Notes: a model not told the origin generated them from the letters alone. A stretch of DNA of 63,340 nucleotides from Haplosporangium gracile (GCA_015499985.1 JAAAUF010000117.1:315-63654); one strand, 5' to 3'; shown: positions 1 to 11,109, numbered from the stretch's first letter. Translations and numbers: made by a program.

Positions 1-452
1 GGGGGGGGCGTATCCAGTACATCCAAGAGAGTTTCCGTGTGTGTTTGTCGTTGTCGTTACTGGATGGAGAAGAAGATTGGTGGTGATGGAGCAAAGTGAA
101 TGAGCAGGAAAGGTTTCTGTCCATTATACGCTACCATTTGACGGTTAGGGTGACTGGGAAATGGCTTAGCCCTGTATCTTATTTTGCATTTGCAACTAAA
201 CAGCTGAAAATTTTCGTGATTGTTGTATTAGTAACACGGCATAAATCATGTTTTTGGCTTACATAGCGTGGGTCACCTTCTCGGCTAGAAAGGCCTAGAT
301 CATATATTTTTTTTTCTCCCTTCTCATTTGATCCGTACGACAACCAACGCTATGCTCTTTCTCTCTCTCTCACGCACACTCTATGTTTTTAGTAAATTAG
401 ATATGCTTGTTGTTTTATGACAGTCGATACATAATGTTCAATACACGACATA

Positions 453-2781
453 TCATTTCATGCACACGCGTTTTCTTTTTCTCCCACCATCTTTCATACA
501 TCTTATTTGTTTTTTTTTTTTTTTTATCACAGCTACTATATTTTCTACCTTCCAGGCAGCACCAGCAACCTGCATCCAAAGCGCTTCCCGAGATCGAGCA
601 TTGACAGAATCAAAGTCCAGTCGGAAATCAGTCGGATACTTTGGCGAATCAAACTCCAGTGGAACTGTACTTCCGGGCGCAACAATCTCGCCAATCGCCA
701 ACGCCATAACCCCTTGGTACGGCAAGTCTTTGATAGGACTCGTCATGTTGGCAAAGGCAAAGATATTGTTAAAGATCATACTATTGGTCGCAGTACCCGC
801 GGCGTACTAGTACTTGGACAGGGGTTCTCCATGTGTGCCGCCGACACCGTAGGATTTGACGCCGTATTGGTTGGCGATGAGGTAGATCACATGGGCGCAA
901 CCAGAGAGACATCTGCCGTCGGTGAGGATACGAAGGCGGTCGGGATTGTTAATCCAGGGGTACTTTGCAAGGTTAGGGCGAACAGGCTGAGTGGCAGGTT
1001 TGTAAGCTGTGAGCTTGGTGTACACAGCCTGTCGTCCATTGCGGTACTGAGAGACAGTGTCCGTGTAGAGTGAGTTGTCTGTATAAGTCTTGTTGGTGGT
1101 CAGGTCAATGAACCGCGAGCTGTCGTAGAAGGCGCCCCCGAGGATACTAAACATATTGCCCTTTTGACCCCACCCGCCATCTGTCGAGTTGTAGACCTTG
1201 GCGCTGAGTTGTTGGAGGACAGGGATGGATCGAAAATTGACGCGGAGGATTTTGTCGAGTGGTCCTTTGTTGGGGAAGAACAACTGGGCGAAATCTGATG
1301 CGACGTTGCCGTAGCCACCATCGCCTCCAACAACGTCGATAATGATGTCGGTAACACCATTCTGGTAGAGGGTCTCGAGGGACTGGTACATGAAGTCGAT
1401 CTCGGCAAAGTCGATCAATGTGACAAAGAGAACGATGACACCGTTGGTGGGGCGATCCTTAAGCTGGTAAAATACGGTGCAGTTGCCGGCGCCGATCTTG
1501 ATCACTTCAGGGTAGGCGGGAGGAGAAGGAGGTGGAGGAACTGAAGCACCAGCGGGCGAGGGGGTATGAAGTGCGGCAGCGGCCTGGACATTGAATGCTC
1601 GCTTGCCGAGAGCGTCAATCTCATCACGTTTCTCAAGCGAGATAGAGATTGGGTCACGCTTGAGGATAGAATCTGAACTGGTTGTAGGAGGCCGAGGTGA
1701 TGTAGGTTGAGCAAGGCAAACATTCTTGATATATGATGGCGTATCGGCAAACACCCACGGAGCCTGAGGAGTAATGACCCAATTGTCCTCAACATTAATC
1801 GCTTCCTTCGAGTTGGCACACTTGAGCTCGTAGCGAATGGAAGGACTGTCGGGTAAGAAATTCCTGAGAGAAAACCGACCAGGGTTGACGATAAAGGTGC
1901 CAGCAGTCGTCTATAGCCCATCGATGCCAAGGCCTCGTTCAAACGACTATTGGGATCCTTGGAAGTCATGAGAGTACTAGCATACTTCTTGATCTGGGTC
2001 ATTGCGTTCTTGCCGTCGATCTTGACCACAATGCAGTCCTCATAGCCTCTTTTTTTGTTATCCTGATACACCTTAACGACCTATTATAACAGAATAAACA
2101 AAAAAAGTTTGTTAGCAGTCATTTTTGGGCATAGTTGTGGAGAGTGGTAGAGAACGTCGTCATAGTTCGTTACCTGCTTGCCATCGATGACTGGCGCGTA
2201 GAAGCTGAAAGGTTGCATATATAAGTAGGCGATGTAGCAGTATGCTATGATGGAAGTAGACGTAAATGAAAAATAAATCAGTTCGTAAGCACGGCAGGGC
2301 AACCTGAAAAGAAAAAAAAAAAACGAAAGGTTCTTTTCGCAACGCATTTCTGTATTAAAACCTACGAGCATAGAGAGAATGTCCATCATGCAGAGACTCG
2401 ATGGCTTGGTAGACATCGGTGTGGAACTTGCGGTCGCTTGTGTAGCGGGTGCGGCCAATTATCTTGAGTTTTGCAACAATGTCGACAGGGTCACCCTCGA
2501 GGGGCTTTGCCAGGAAAGGGGTCTGCACTGAGTCACGTGAGATGTAGTAGTCATTGAAAAAGGTGGTGGCTGACTCGAGTGTGATCTTGGCAGCTTCTGT
2601 GTTGAAGGGGATCGAGTCGAAGCAATTGCCCCACGTCGGCGTAGGTGATGTTGACTCCGTGTCTGGATGCAAGGTTTGAGCAACCATTTCCGCCAGATGA
2701 TGTTGGGTCAGCAAGAGATACAGCCACAAGGGCTGCTACTGAGGCTGAGAGGAGGAGAGTGTTGACTGAGAAGGATATCAT
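453..2781 (-). pseudogene. Secreted S41-family (tail-specific protease-like) peptidase, broken
   Basis: The product begins with a hydrophobic signal peptide (about 24 residues from the ATG at 2781) and continues with text typical of fungal S41-like secreted serine peptidases: NCFDSIPFN, SLHDGHSLYA, a conserved FYAPVIDGKQ block, the RLNEALAS block, and a C-terminal nucleophile-type region DGRCLSGCAH. Two introns fit GT-AG sites and frame (2365-2245 and 2173-2081). Three lesions break it: one extra base in the G run at 2629-2632 between ITYADV and NCFDSIPF, a frame change near 1908-1915 after ALASMGY, and an in-frame TAG at 809-807 after EPLSKY. Beyond the stop the same frame continues as convincing protein for another hundred or so residues. 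The exact 3' end is uncertain. Three independent lesions favour a true pseudogene over sequencing error. Confidence 0.8.
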
Positions 2782-2855
2782 TGTCGAAATGGGTTGATGT
2801 GTTGAAGAGTGGAGAAGAAAGCTCAAGTAGGATGTTCGAAGGGACTCGGTACCTG

Positions 2856-2863
2856 CTTTTATA
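2856..2863 (-). promoter_or_regulatory. TATA box of the S41-type gene
   Basis: TATAAAAG reads on the minus strand 75 bp upstream of the ATG at 2781, which is a normal spacing for a TATA element with a short 5' UTR. Position and sequence are seen; promoter function is inferred. Confidence 0.45.
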
Positions 2864-3279
2864 CGTTCCACGAAAAGTTAATTCAAAAGTGGCAGTGCAA
2901 ACTTGGTTTGAGAGCAAGACGAGTGGGTCTGTCCTGGCTGGCGTGCTCTTAATCCGTGTCATACGGAAGCAAATAAAATAGCGCGATTGCATTATCCATG
3001 GAATCAATTCTGGATCATTCAAAGAAACGAATAATTGCATCAACTTTTGTCCCTGTGTAGATGAGATGAAAGATGAAGAAACTTCTGTTGGCAGGAAGAA
3101 AAGAGGTGGCAAGTGGCTGTTTGAGCACACACTGAGGGAGATAAACTATCTTCAATTGACCCACCTTGTACTGCCACTCGCAGTGATGAAGCGGTGACAC
3201 GTTGTAACAGAAAGAACAAATAAACTTTTTGATCCAAATGCTTGGCAATCGATCTATACTCTCACTTCACCCTTACATC

Positions 3280-3619
3280 TCGGATGTGTATCCGATCGAT
3301 TTCTCACTCGCAGTCGTCATTTGGTTCATGCTTCCTAGTGATGAAGAGCAGAACTTGTTTGAAAGGCGTGAATGAGGCAGCCATGGGTCTTCAAGGCACC
3401 CGCCTTGTAAATTCGGTAAAAGGCGTTCCTTCAGGTATTTGAGCTATTTGCGCTCCAGGTCTTGGGCTGAATATGTCGCCATATGATTGGGGTGAAGAAT
3501 TGTAGCCAAGCTCAGCTGACGCGGATACAAAGGGTGGCATCGTGCTGCGAGATATAGCCAGCGACCATTTCCAGGAGCTCGTACGGTAAGTCTGAGTAAG
3601 AGAGGTGTCTTTTTGTCAT
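3280..3619 (-). pseudogene. F-box protein relic
   Basis: From the ATG at 3619 the minus strand reads a recognisable F-box (DLPYELLEMVAGYISQHD, then TLCIRVS, a stop where the family has R or K, then AWLQFFTPIIW). After this come family-like segments such as AGALKTHGCLIHAFQTSSALHH, interrupted by several stops in the same frame. No complete open frame exists. The F-box consensus matches the intact paralogue at 9717-10889. The relic fades out near 3280. It cannot encode a full protein. Confidence 0.65.
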
Positions 3620-3899
3620 CTCAGTCGGCTTGTGTGTTGCGAACGATGGCAAAAGGGGATGAAAGCGGTGTGAAGGAAACGAAAAAAAAATGTGTGTCCC
3701 TGTAAAATTGTAACGTGTTTTTAATATGAATGCAGCTACAAAGCGCCCATGTCGTCTTTTTGGGCCAGGCTAGATTTTTTCAGTGCTGTATGTGTAAAAG
3801 GAATAGTGAACTATTCTTGAAGGACAAAAAATCTCCGTAACAAGCGCAAAAAGAACACGGTTCAAATGCGTTGTTTATTTCATTGGAAACTCGCTTGTC

Positions 3900-4028
3900 G
3901 TCATTTATGTCTATTGAGAATTCTCTTCGCTAGACCTTGCGGACGAGGGTGCAGAAGGTCAGGTCGTGTTAAATGAGATGGGAGATGACCATAATCTGCA
4001 CCTGATAGGCTAGATCGTTGACAATGTC
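3900..4028 (-). pseudogene. F-box relic, heavily degraded
   Basis: The minus strand reads NDLAYQVQIMVISHLI, a stop, HDLTFCTLVRKV, a stop, then RREFSIDI. This aligns with the F-box of the neighbours (DLPPEVQAMVGRYLWQHELPVCLRVCRAWQKIFS). The two stops fall where the family has Q (CAA to TAA) and W (TGG to TAG). Only the F-box is left; nothing recognisable follows downstream. Confidence 0.5.
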
Positions 4029-5260
4029 GTGCCTTTACTGGGTTAGCTTTCCTGTGTTGGTAATTTGCCGAAGGAATGTCGAGGACAGAGTAGATTTGTT
4101 GACGAGCGAACATGCAGAGAAAGGAAAACACAGCATGATAGTCACACCGTCAAGATTGAAATTTGATGGCGTAGGATCAAGTTCCTGGGAATGCCCGACA
4201 GACTAATTTATTTGGTGTGAGAAAATGAAAAGAGGTAATGAGAAATAGGCGTGATAAAAAACAGATGAAAAAGTGCTCGAAAAGACAAGAAAGTTATTTT
4301 ATAGTCTACAGTCGATTATATACTCGCCGTGCAGTCTGTTATCGCAATGGCCTCAAGCCTTGCCCAAACTTGGGTAAGAACCTTCAGCAAAAGTATCTCA
4401 CAACCAAGTCCAATATTTCTTTGAGGAGGGAAGGAGCAATAACGCCAAGCTTAGCCATTACTATATACGTGAAGGTACTTAAGAAATGGGGAGCTTAAAA
4501 AGGCCTTGGTATATCACGACATAATTAGAGTTCCTAATAGCTTATGCGTGTATTGATGTTTGTCAGTGGGTGGTCGTGCAAAACGGGTAAACAGAGTGCA
4601 ATCTTGAAAGGGATGAGAGTATAAGAAACGATATACCATGTCGACGGGATCGGCAACGAAACGGAGTATGAAAAAAGCACTCAGGACAAAAGGATAGTCC
4701 GATATTTATATACACTTTGAAGAGTGGACGTCACTCAGCATGGGAAAAGGCGAATTAAAATCCCAGCGCAAAAGGTGACACTGTCAGAAAAGTAGGCTGG
4801 GAATAGTGTTTGGGATGCAGAAGTAGCCGAATGAGAGGACGAGGCATGACTGTGAAGCTATCAAGGAACAAAGGGAAGGCATTCGGGAAATTTGACATAG
4901 GGGCAACAAAACGAATACAAAAGATTGAGGAAAGGGAAGGAATGTGGACGTTCAGTTCATACAAAGAGATCTGCAAATTTCAAGGGGCGTGAGAAGGAGG
5001 GGCGAAATTGATCAATGGCCAAAGGCTGCTAGTCGTATGCCATTGCCGGTGACATCTCGGCTCATTATTGTTCTGTCACTCTTTTTTAGTGAGACAAGCA
5101 GAGAGACGGGGACTGAGTGCAACTAAGACAGAGGAGTCAGACTGTAGAAGAGGAGTAGACTTGGGTTCTTGACAAAGACCACTAGTTTCGTTTGTTGTTT
5201 GACCAGATAGTTGCAGGCTCTGCTGGTGGTCTTGATATAATTTGTAAAACCCTATTTGGT
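4029..5260. other. No gene recognised
   Basis: Only short open frames without domain similarity are present (the longest are about 60-86 codons at 4238-4498 and 4755-4976). I saw no RNA gene and no clear repeat. It is probably non-coding debris between F-box remnants. Confidence 0.5.
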
Positions 5261-5452
5261 TCAATAGCAAAAACATGCTAACTGTTTAGGAACCGAGAGC
5301 ATGAAGTAGTTATTGTTCAAAAGTGGAGTATTGGGATCCAGTCGTACCGGGAAAGTAGTTCGCAAGCAGATGGTTAGATCGTGCGGAGTGAGAAAGGATG
5401 CGATCATGGCCTCCAGCTCCAGCGGAAGATTGCCAAATGGTGCTGTAGCCAT
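5261..5452 (-). pseudogene. Truncated F-box gene (N-terminal F-box only)
   Basis: From the ATG at 5452 the product starts MATAPFGNLPLELEAMIASF, then LTPHDLTICLR, which is the first half of an F-box (compare LPPELLKEFAQHLSRHELSVC in the neighbour at 6186). After ICLR the similarity stops abruptly and the frame runs through about 30 unrelated residues to a stop at 5261. Downstream sequence on the minus strand shows no continuation of the family. It looks like a 3'-truncated copy. An intron starting at the GTACGA inside the F-box region cannot be excluded, but no matching downstream exon was found. Confidence 0.55.
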
Positions 5453-6185
5453 GATGGTTGTTGAGCGTCCCGTGCTAGTTGAGGTAGTTAAAGCGGCTGA
5501 TATGAATGTGTCAGTTAAGGCGGTTGAGATCTGAGAAAAAGACGAGAAGGAAAGTTGGTTGGGAGGACGCAAAAAGAAGAACAAGCAACAGTGGAAACAT
5601 TGCAAAAAGTCACGTCGCTATCTAAGCACTTGCAGATCCTATAGGCCCCGTTCCCGCTCCACATTTGGTCCCTCAGCAAAAGAACAATCGACGCAAGAGA
5701 GAGAGGATAAGCCCTATCAACGCGTAGTTACATAGTCCGACATATCTCTCACAGACACCCGTCGTCTATCTCTCCGCAAACATTTCTTCTCTTCCCACGC
5801 AGGATCCCACGCATATAGCTGCACGAAATTGGCGTTCCATTTTTTTTTGCCCATCCGTTCTCCAGTTTTGCCCATTCAACGTTCACGCATACTCTAAAAG
5901 GTGTTTTTCTTCAGAGCCACAGTCGCGAGTCGTTTTTGCCCTCTTCGCCACTTTTTCAGTGACTCCTTCCTTTCTCCCCTTTATCAATAACATTACCCCC
6001 ACCTCCTCTCTTCTTATTCTCACTTCTTTCACACCTCCTCTTCTACAGTACTTTCCTCCCATTGTCCACATCTCATTCATTGACATCCCCCAGATCGTCA
6101 TCGCGATCTTTCACACCATCTAACTCATTCACCAACCACCTCGTCTCCCCCATCTTTTCTCCTCAGCCTCCATCCATCGCCAACC

Positions 6186-7148
6186 ATGTCATCTCTCCCT
6201 CCCGAGCTACTGAAAGAGTTTGCCCAACATCTCTCCCGCCACGAGCTCTCAGTCTGTGTCAGAGTTTGCCAAGAATGGCACGCCATCTTCAACCCGTGCC
6301 TCTGGGAGAAAGTACTCCTCGACTCGCCAAGAGACAGGGACTCTCGCTTCGCATCCTTCAAAAAGTGCGTCGTCGAAGCAGGGGCTCTATTAAGAAGCGG
6401 ACACTGGATTCGAGTGCTACGCGTATACCACTACGAGGTCGCCTCTCTTTTGATTACCTACGGAGCTACGACTTGTACAGAGATTGCTACTATGAAACTA
6501 GGATCTACAAGCAACTCTGTCCTTGATAACGATGATGTGATATGCCTTCTCGAGCAGTCTACAAAATTGAAGGGTCTTCATCTGATAGGCGAGATGAGAG
6601 CGCCAACCAACCCCAAGTTTAATCAATTGATCGCCGCGGTGCCGACTACGTTGGAGCTGCTGTTTCTTGATGATATTGGGTACGGTAGTGAACAGTACCC
6701 TGATCCTACCGACGATGCAGCACCAGCGGCAGTAGGACCACCCCAGCCCCTGATCCCCTTCCTACCTCGACTCTCCAACCTTGGTCTCTTGGACATCGCA
6801 GTCGACGATGCAACCTGGCCCTTAATCTTCAAGAACTGCCCCAGTCTTAAAACGCTCTGCCTCAGCTGGACCAACGGCCTAGAGGCCGCAGAGGCTCTAT
6901 CAACCGCTGCTCGACAGTACTGCCCAGCACTCAATCAGTTGCGACTGTTCCTTATGATTGCAGGTGTCCGGCTAGCATCATTCGACGAGATCTGGGCGAT
7001 GTTCCTGAGTTCGAGTACCTGTGGTTGGGAAGCTCTTGAGGTCCACGCGGCCCCAAGTATCGTCTTGGTTGGACCCCTGAGCATGGCTGCGCTCCTCCCT
7101 CGTCTCCCTCATCCCCTCATCCCCACCCCCTGCACGTTGCTACATTGA
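6186..7148 (+). CDS. F-box/LRR-like protein, probably shortened by a frameshift
   Basis: The 320-residue product begins with an F-box (MSSLPPELLKEFAQHL, SRHELSVCVRVCQEW, FNPCLWEKV) that would bind Skp1 in an SCF ubiquitin ligase. It is followed by irregular leucine-rich text (LKGLHLIGE, LPRLSNLGLLDI, CPSLKTLCLSW), likely substrate recognition. The start is well supported by the F-box at residue 4. The frame ends with a low-complexity proline run. Right after it, another frame continues as family-like protein (VATLKTLELG, IPSHYVRQLYEVAPN) to a TGA at 7298-7300. Adding one base in the C5 run at 7126-7130 would join the two. So either this allele lost about 50 C-terminal residues or there is a homopolymer error. 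It is the only member of the left cluster on the plus strand. Confidence 0.75.
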   Translation: MSSLPPELLKEFAQHLSRHELSVCVRVCQEWHAIFNPCLWEKVLLDSPRDRDSRFASFKKCVVEAGALLRSGHWIRVLRVYHYEVASLLITYGATTCTEIATMKLGSTSNSVLDNDDVICLLEQSTKLKGLHLIGEMRAPTNPKFNQLIAAVPTTLELLFLDDIGYGSEQYPDPTDDAAPAAVGPPQPLIPFLPRLSNLGLLDIAVDDATWPLIFKNCPSLKTLCLSWTNGLEAAEALSTAARQYCPALNQLRLFLMIAGVRLASFDEIWAMFLSSSTCGWEALEVHAAPSIVLVGPLSMAALLPRLPHPLIPTPCTLLH

Positions 7149-7416
7149 AGACTCTCGAGTTGGGGGAAGGAGCCGGGATTCCTTCGCATTACGTTCGACA
7201 GCTCTATGAAGTAGCACCAAACTTGACCATTACCGTCAACTATGAGACTTTCCCCCGACCTATTGTCCTCGGGAAAGGAAAAAATAATAATAAATGGTGA
7301 TGTAAATAAATAACAGAGAGTACAACAAAAACATGAGACTGGCGCTCTCGCCCTCCTTTTTGTATACATTTCTTTTGTTGTGATAAACACAAGGTATAAA
7401 AAAAAGAACGATCTAT

Positions 7417-8537
7417 TTATTCAGTAACATGCGCCTCCCATGAAAACAAGCCAGAGTTGGAAGAAGTATCACTATCTCTGTCCTGATCACTATACTCCAT
7501 AGTCTCGATCCTTGCGTTAGGCCAATACTCCGCAATCCACTTCTGCTCCTGGTCACCATTAACATACACCTCCATCTCCTGTAGATTCACCAATCCCAAC
7601 TCCTTGAGATTCTTCAACAGATCCAACCCGCTCTCCAGCGTCATCGAAAGGCAATCGTGCTGTCGATAGCGCTCCTTGTCATGGTGCCCGCATTCGTATT
7701 CATCGATCGGAGAACTCAATGTGAGTTCTCGTAGCTTGGTAAACAAAGCGAGTTTTGTATGTATCTGACGCTGGAGTGCAACACTCTCCTCCAGTGTCTC
7801 ACCCTTAATCCCGTCGTTCGCAGGTCCGCCAAAGATGTCGCGGGTGATGTCCGGACGGGGGATGTTCCGGATCTCACAGCATAATACTTCAAGGTTTTTG
7901 CAAACCCATTCAGTCTCCACAATGGCCCTGGCGTCCAACCATCCACCATTGTGTCTGGCCTGGTGATGGTTCTCGATGGAGAGTACCTTGAGGTTGGGTA
8001 AAGAACACAGCAGTCGATCGATGCTGTCACCGTGCGCAAAGGTATCGCCACCCAAGTCGAGAAACTTCAAAGTCGGGGCATGTTCACAAATCGCATCGAG
8101 CAACTCCGGTGTGAACTCGTAATGGGTATACCAAACGTGAAAAACAAGACTCCTCCATCCTGCAGAACCGAGCCGAACAATCTCAGTCAGTGGCGGAGGG
8201 CATTCACTATACGCTATAGTGAGTTTCAGCAATGTCAGCTGTGAGAGGGAGGTTGGCTGCGGGAAGCACTTCAAAATCCTTTGCAAATATTCAACGCTTG
8301 GATGCAGCTTGAGAGACTGTGTGAGGTGGCCATATGTTGACAATCCATCCAGAAATGTATACTGCTTTGACACTTCTTTCCAGGGGGTACGTCGACATGT
8401 TTCCAGAGAATTGGGGCGAATATTGTTCTCCAGGCTCGGCAGACGCGTAAGCAGACGGGCAGTTCGTGTTGTCGAAAGTAGCGCTCAATGTTTTCCTGGA
8501 CCTCGTATGGAACGGTGTCCAAAAGATTTGTTGTCAT
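7417..8537 (-). pseudogene. F-box/LRR-like gene with a frameshift after the F-box
   Basis: From the ATG at 8537 the first frame gives a good F-box (TVPYEVQENIERYFRQHELP, VCLRVCRAWRTIFAPILWKH). Near 8373-8380 the sequence changes frame: the family text resumes as SKQYTFLDGLSTYGHLTQSL and runs open for about 318 codons to 7417. The resumed frame carries the signature shared with the paralogue at 9717: IDRLLCSLPNLKVL, EIRNIPRPDITR and MTLESGLDLLKNLKELG, then MEVYVNGDQEQKW. The long second frame has no ATG at its beginning (it opens at a GTG), so it is not an independent gene. One missing base in the GGAAAGAAGTG stretch explains the break. It was probably recently functional, because the rest is undamaged. 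Confidence 0.75.
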
Positions 8538-8861
8538 GTTGTCGGTTTGAGATAATGTGTCCTTGCTAATTTTAAGGACGGATGCCAGGGTGTATCGCCG
8601 ATAAGATGGTGAAGATGAAAGAAAACAGGAAAGAATTTTTTTTTAAGGTAAAGGTGGCCGACTGTGGCAACATATCAGTTTTATCTAATTAAAAGTGGAG
8701 CTGTTTAAGTGTTCCTCGTGCGTGCACATAGTCCACCTCACTAAATATGGTATACTAAACATCGCACATGAGGATGGTACAGCCCGTCCTCAGTGGGCCT
8801 GAACGACCTTCATGATTCTGAACGACCCTTTTTGCTTTTGAGGCGCATTCAAAGATCTAGG

Positions 8862-9411
8862 TATCGTCCATCTCTAACTCCTTGATAATCATATTGTTTC
8901 TCCTCTTCATGATATCCATGCGCCTACGGCTCAACAGGGAATCGATGACTGCTTGACCAGCCGCTCGAGTATCGCACTGCTCGCCTGGGCAACGCTATTC
9001 GTCATGCTCCACGACAGGTCGTCCGCACAGACACTCGTCCTCTCGGAGTTTTCGCCCATATATCTGTTTCCATCCATACATCTGTGTCCATCGTGCCCTC
9101 TGCCCCTTGGTTGTGCGTTCTCGCTTCATACTGGAGGTGATGTTGTTCTCCGCCTCCCAATGGACGATTCTCTCGCATCGCGATTTCCATAACAGCTCCC
9201 TTGCCTCCTTCTCGACGTAACGACAAAAGAGACGGCGGCTCACGTGCTGGGTAATGCTCTCTGATATGTCCTTGAACATCTTGCACCACTCCGTGGCAAT
9301 GACCTTCGGTATGAGACCTCGGTATATGTGGCAGACTGTCCATGGCACTCGGGCTCTGTTGCTAGAAAACAGGAACGACCAAAGACATGAAACAACGAGA
9401 CAGTTGACCAC
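8862..9411 (-). mobile_element. Relic resembling the C-terminal tail of a non-LTR retroelement polyprotein
   Basis: The minus strand has an open frame reading IYRGLIPKVIATEWCKMF, LLWKSRCERIVHWEAENNI, KGQRARWTQMYGWKQIYG and DECLCGRPVVEHDE. A TAG follows, and then the same frame continues as RCPGE, AGQAVIDSLLSRRRMDIMK. WKxRC...WE with nearby Cys/His motifs resembles the region after the reverse transcriptase in fungal LINE-type proteins. That comparison is from memory and weak. No reverse transcriptase core or endonuclease is present, so it is a 5'-truncated relic at best. It sits between two F-box genes. Confidence 0.35.
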
Positions 9412-9439
9412 GTGACATTTGGAAACAATCAGTAATCAA

Positions 9440-9720
9440 TTGTCGACTCTCGAAAATTAGTGGCGAGGCAATCCTAGAACGGCTGAGGCTTGCCAAAAAA
9501 AAAAAAAACCTCCCCATGATTGTTCCAAGAGCGATCACCCATACCACCGTGTCTGTTGCTCCGTCAACTTCCAAACATTCCTTTCGCATATATTTTCTTT
9601 CTGAATTTACCCCGCATCTAGTTTTCCTGCCACAGCCTCACAATGACCAATTGGGCTTGCACAGAAAAAAAATATGTTGGTCAGCCAACAACGCTTACAT
9701 ATTCTTCTTGAAACTTTTAT
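9440..9720. repeat. 3' flank of F-box unit, copy 1 of a tandem duplication
   Basis: This stretch resembles 11110-11320 in order and wording: TTAGTGGCGAG versus TTGGTGGCGAG, CTGAATTTACCCCGCA versus TTGAATTTACTCCGCA, and TTTTATTCATTA shortly before each gene's stop codon. It indicates that the duplicated unit of about 1.6 kb includes the gene and its downstream sequence. Confidence 0.55.
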
Positions 9721-10889
9721 TCATTATTCACTAATGTTTGTAGATAAACCTCGTCGGTACTTGCTTCCTCGTCGGATGCGTTCTCGTCAACTGTGTTGGT
9801 ATCGCTCTGATCCTCGTCTAGATTCTCGTTATCAATCGCCACATTCGGCCACTGCACGTCAAACCAACTTTGCTCTTCGTCGCCGTCGATATAAATCTCC
9901 ATATCCTGCAGCCCGAGCTCCCGCAACTCTGTGAGGTCCTTTAGTAGATCCAGTCCGCTGTTCAGTGTCATGGCGAGACAATCGAACTGTCGTATATGAT
10001 CCCTGTTTTTTGGCACAACTATGGAATTTCCTGGAATGTAGTGAAAACCCAACGTGAGTTCGCGCAGCTTCGTGAACCGTGCCAGTTTCGAATAGATCCG
10101 CTGCTGCAGATCAATGCTCTCCTCAAGTGTCCCTGTCTGGACAAATTTGGTCGCAGGTTGGTCGAGGATGCTGCGGGTGATGTCTGGGCGAGGGATGTTC
10201 CGGATCTCACAGGCAAAAATCTCAAGGTTGTTACAAATCCACTCCGAGTCTACGATGGCCTTAGCGTCCAGATATCCGCCGGCGTGACCGTCTTTGTGAT
10301 CGTTTGAGATGTAGAGCACCTTAAGGTTGGGTGCTGAACAGAGCAGCCGATCAATGCCCTCGGCGTCGGCATAGCATTCGTCTTCCAAACGAACCACCTC
10401 AAGAGTCGATGCGTGCTTGAGAAGCGCCTCGAAAAAGTCCCCTGCAAACTCGTAAGTGGGCCCTTGTTCTACCGACACTGAAAAGACCAGCCTCCTCCAT
10501 CCGGTTGTAGACCCTCGGCGGAGAAAGTGGATAAACGGCTGCCAATGTCCCGTATGGGTCAAGTGCACTTCCAATGACGTGAGCTGGAAGTCAGGGCGAC
10601 TCCTCATGATCGAGCACAAAAAAAGGCTGTCGTCGCGCACTGTTAGAGATCGGAGGAGGTGGCCGTAGGTCTTGAGGCCGTCCACAAAGTCGTATTCCAC
10701 TTCCTTGCGATTCCAGGATAGGTCTGCCTCTCTCCAGAGATGCGGGCTGAATATCTTCTGCCAGGCTCGACAGACACGCAGACAGACGGGGAGCTCGTGT
10801 TGCCAGAGATAACGTCCGACCATCGCCTGCACTTCTGGTGGTAGGTCGCCAAAGGACGTCATATCTCCGACGGCTGTGTCCCGTTCCAT
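9717..10889 (-). CDS. F-box/LRR-like protein, intact
   Basis: This is the only uninterrupted member of the left cluster, 390 residues from the ATG at 10889 (the frame extends further upstream but has no ATG there). The F-box occupies about residues 14-60 (FGDLPPEVQAMVGRYLWQHE, LPVCLRVCRAWQKIF). A C-terminal solenoid-like part has leucine-rich segments and the family signature RSILDQ, MTLNSGLDLLKDLTELRELG, MEIYIDGDEEQSW. The last 35 residues are acidic. By family knowledge it would be an SCF substrate receptor; the target is unknown. A tract ending TTTTTACAG just upstream of the ATG could be a 5' UTR intron acceptor. It is a tandem paralogue of 11300-12513 and shares 3' flanking sequence with it. 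Confidence 0.85.
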   Translation of the reverse strand: MERDTAVGDMTSFGDLPPEVQAMVGRYLWQHELPVCLRVCRAWQKIFSPHLWREADLSWNRKEVEYDFVDGLKTYGHLLRSLTVRDDSLFLCSIMRSRPDFQLTSLEVHLTHTGHWQPFIHFLRRGSTTGWRRLVFSVSVEQGPTYEFAGDFFEALLKHASTLEVVRLEDECYADAEGIDRLLCSAPNLKVLYISNDHKDGHAGGYLDAKAIVDSEWICNNLEIFACEIRNIPRPDITRSILDQPATKFVQTGTLEESIDLQQRIYSKLARFTKLRELTLGFHYIPGNSIVVPKNRDHIRQFDCLAMTLNSGLDLLKDLTELRELGLQDMEIYIDGDEEQSWFDVQWPNVAIDNENLDEDQSDTNTVDENASDEEASTDEVYLQTLVNNE

Positions 10890-11109
10890 TGTTGTTGGTT
10901 CCTGTTTGTTGAATGAGGATTGGGCTGGTGATGGAGCAAAGTTGATGATCTGTAAAAACAACAACAGTAGAAAAGGTCAATTTTACACGTGACTTCTACC
11001 ATGTGTTCGGGAGAGCTTTGACAGGGCAGATATAATGGTTGTGCTCAGTTGCAGGGAACTTCCCTCGTCCCAGCACACAACAAAGCAATCAACGTCCACT
11101 AAAAAAATC

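Noticed and set aside
8953..9192. 79-codon plus-strand frame with a hydrophobic start
   Set aside because: It lies antisense to the longer coding-like relic at 8862-9411 and has no homology.
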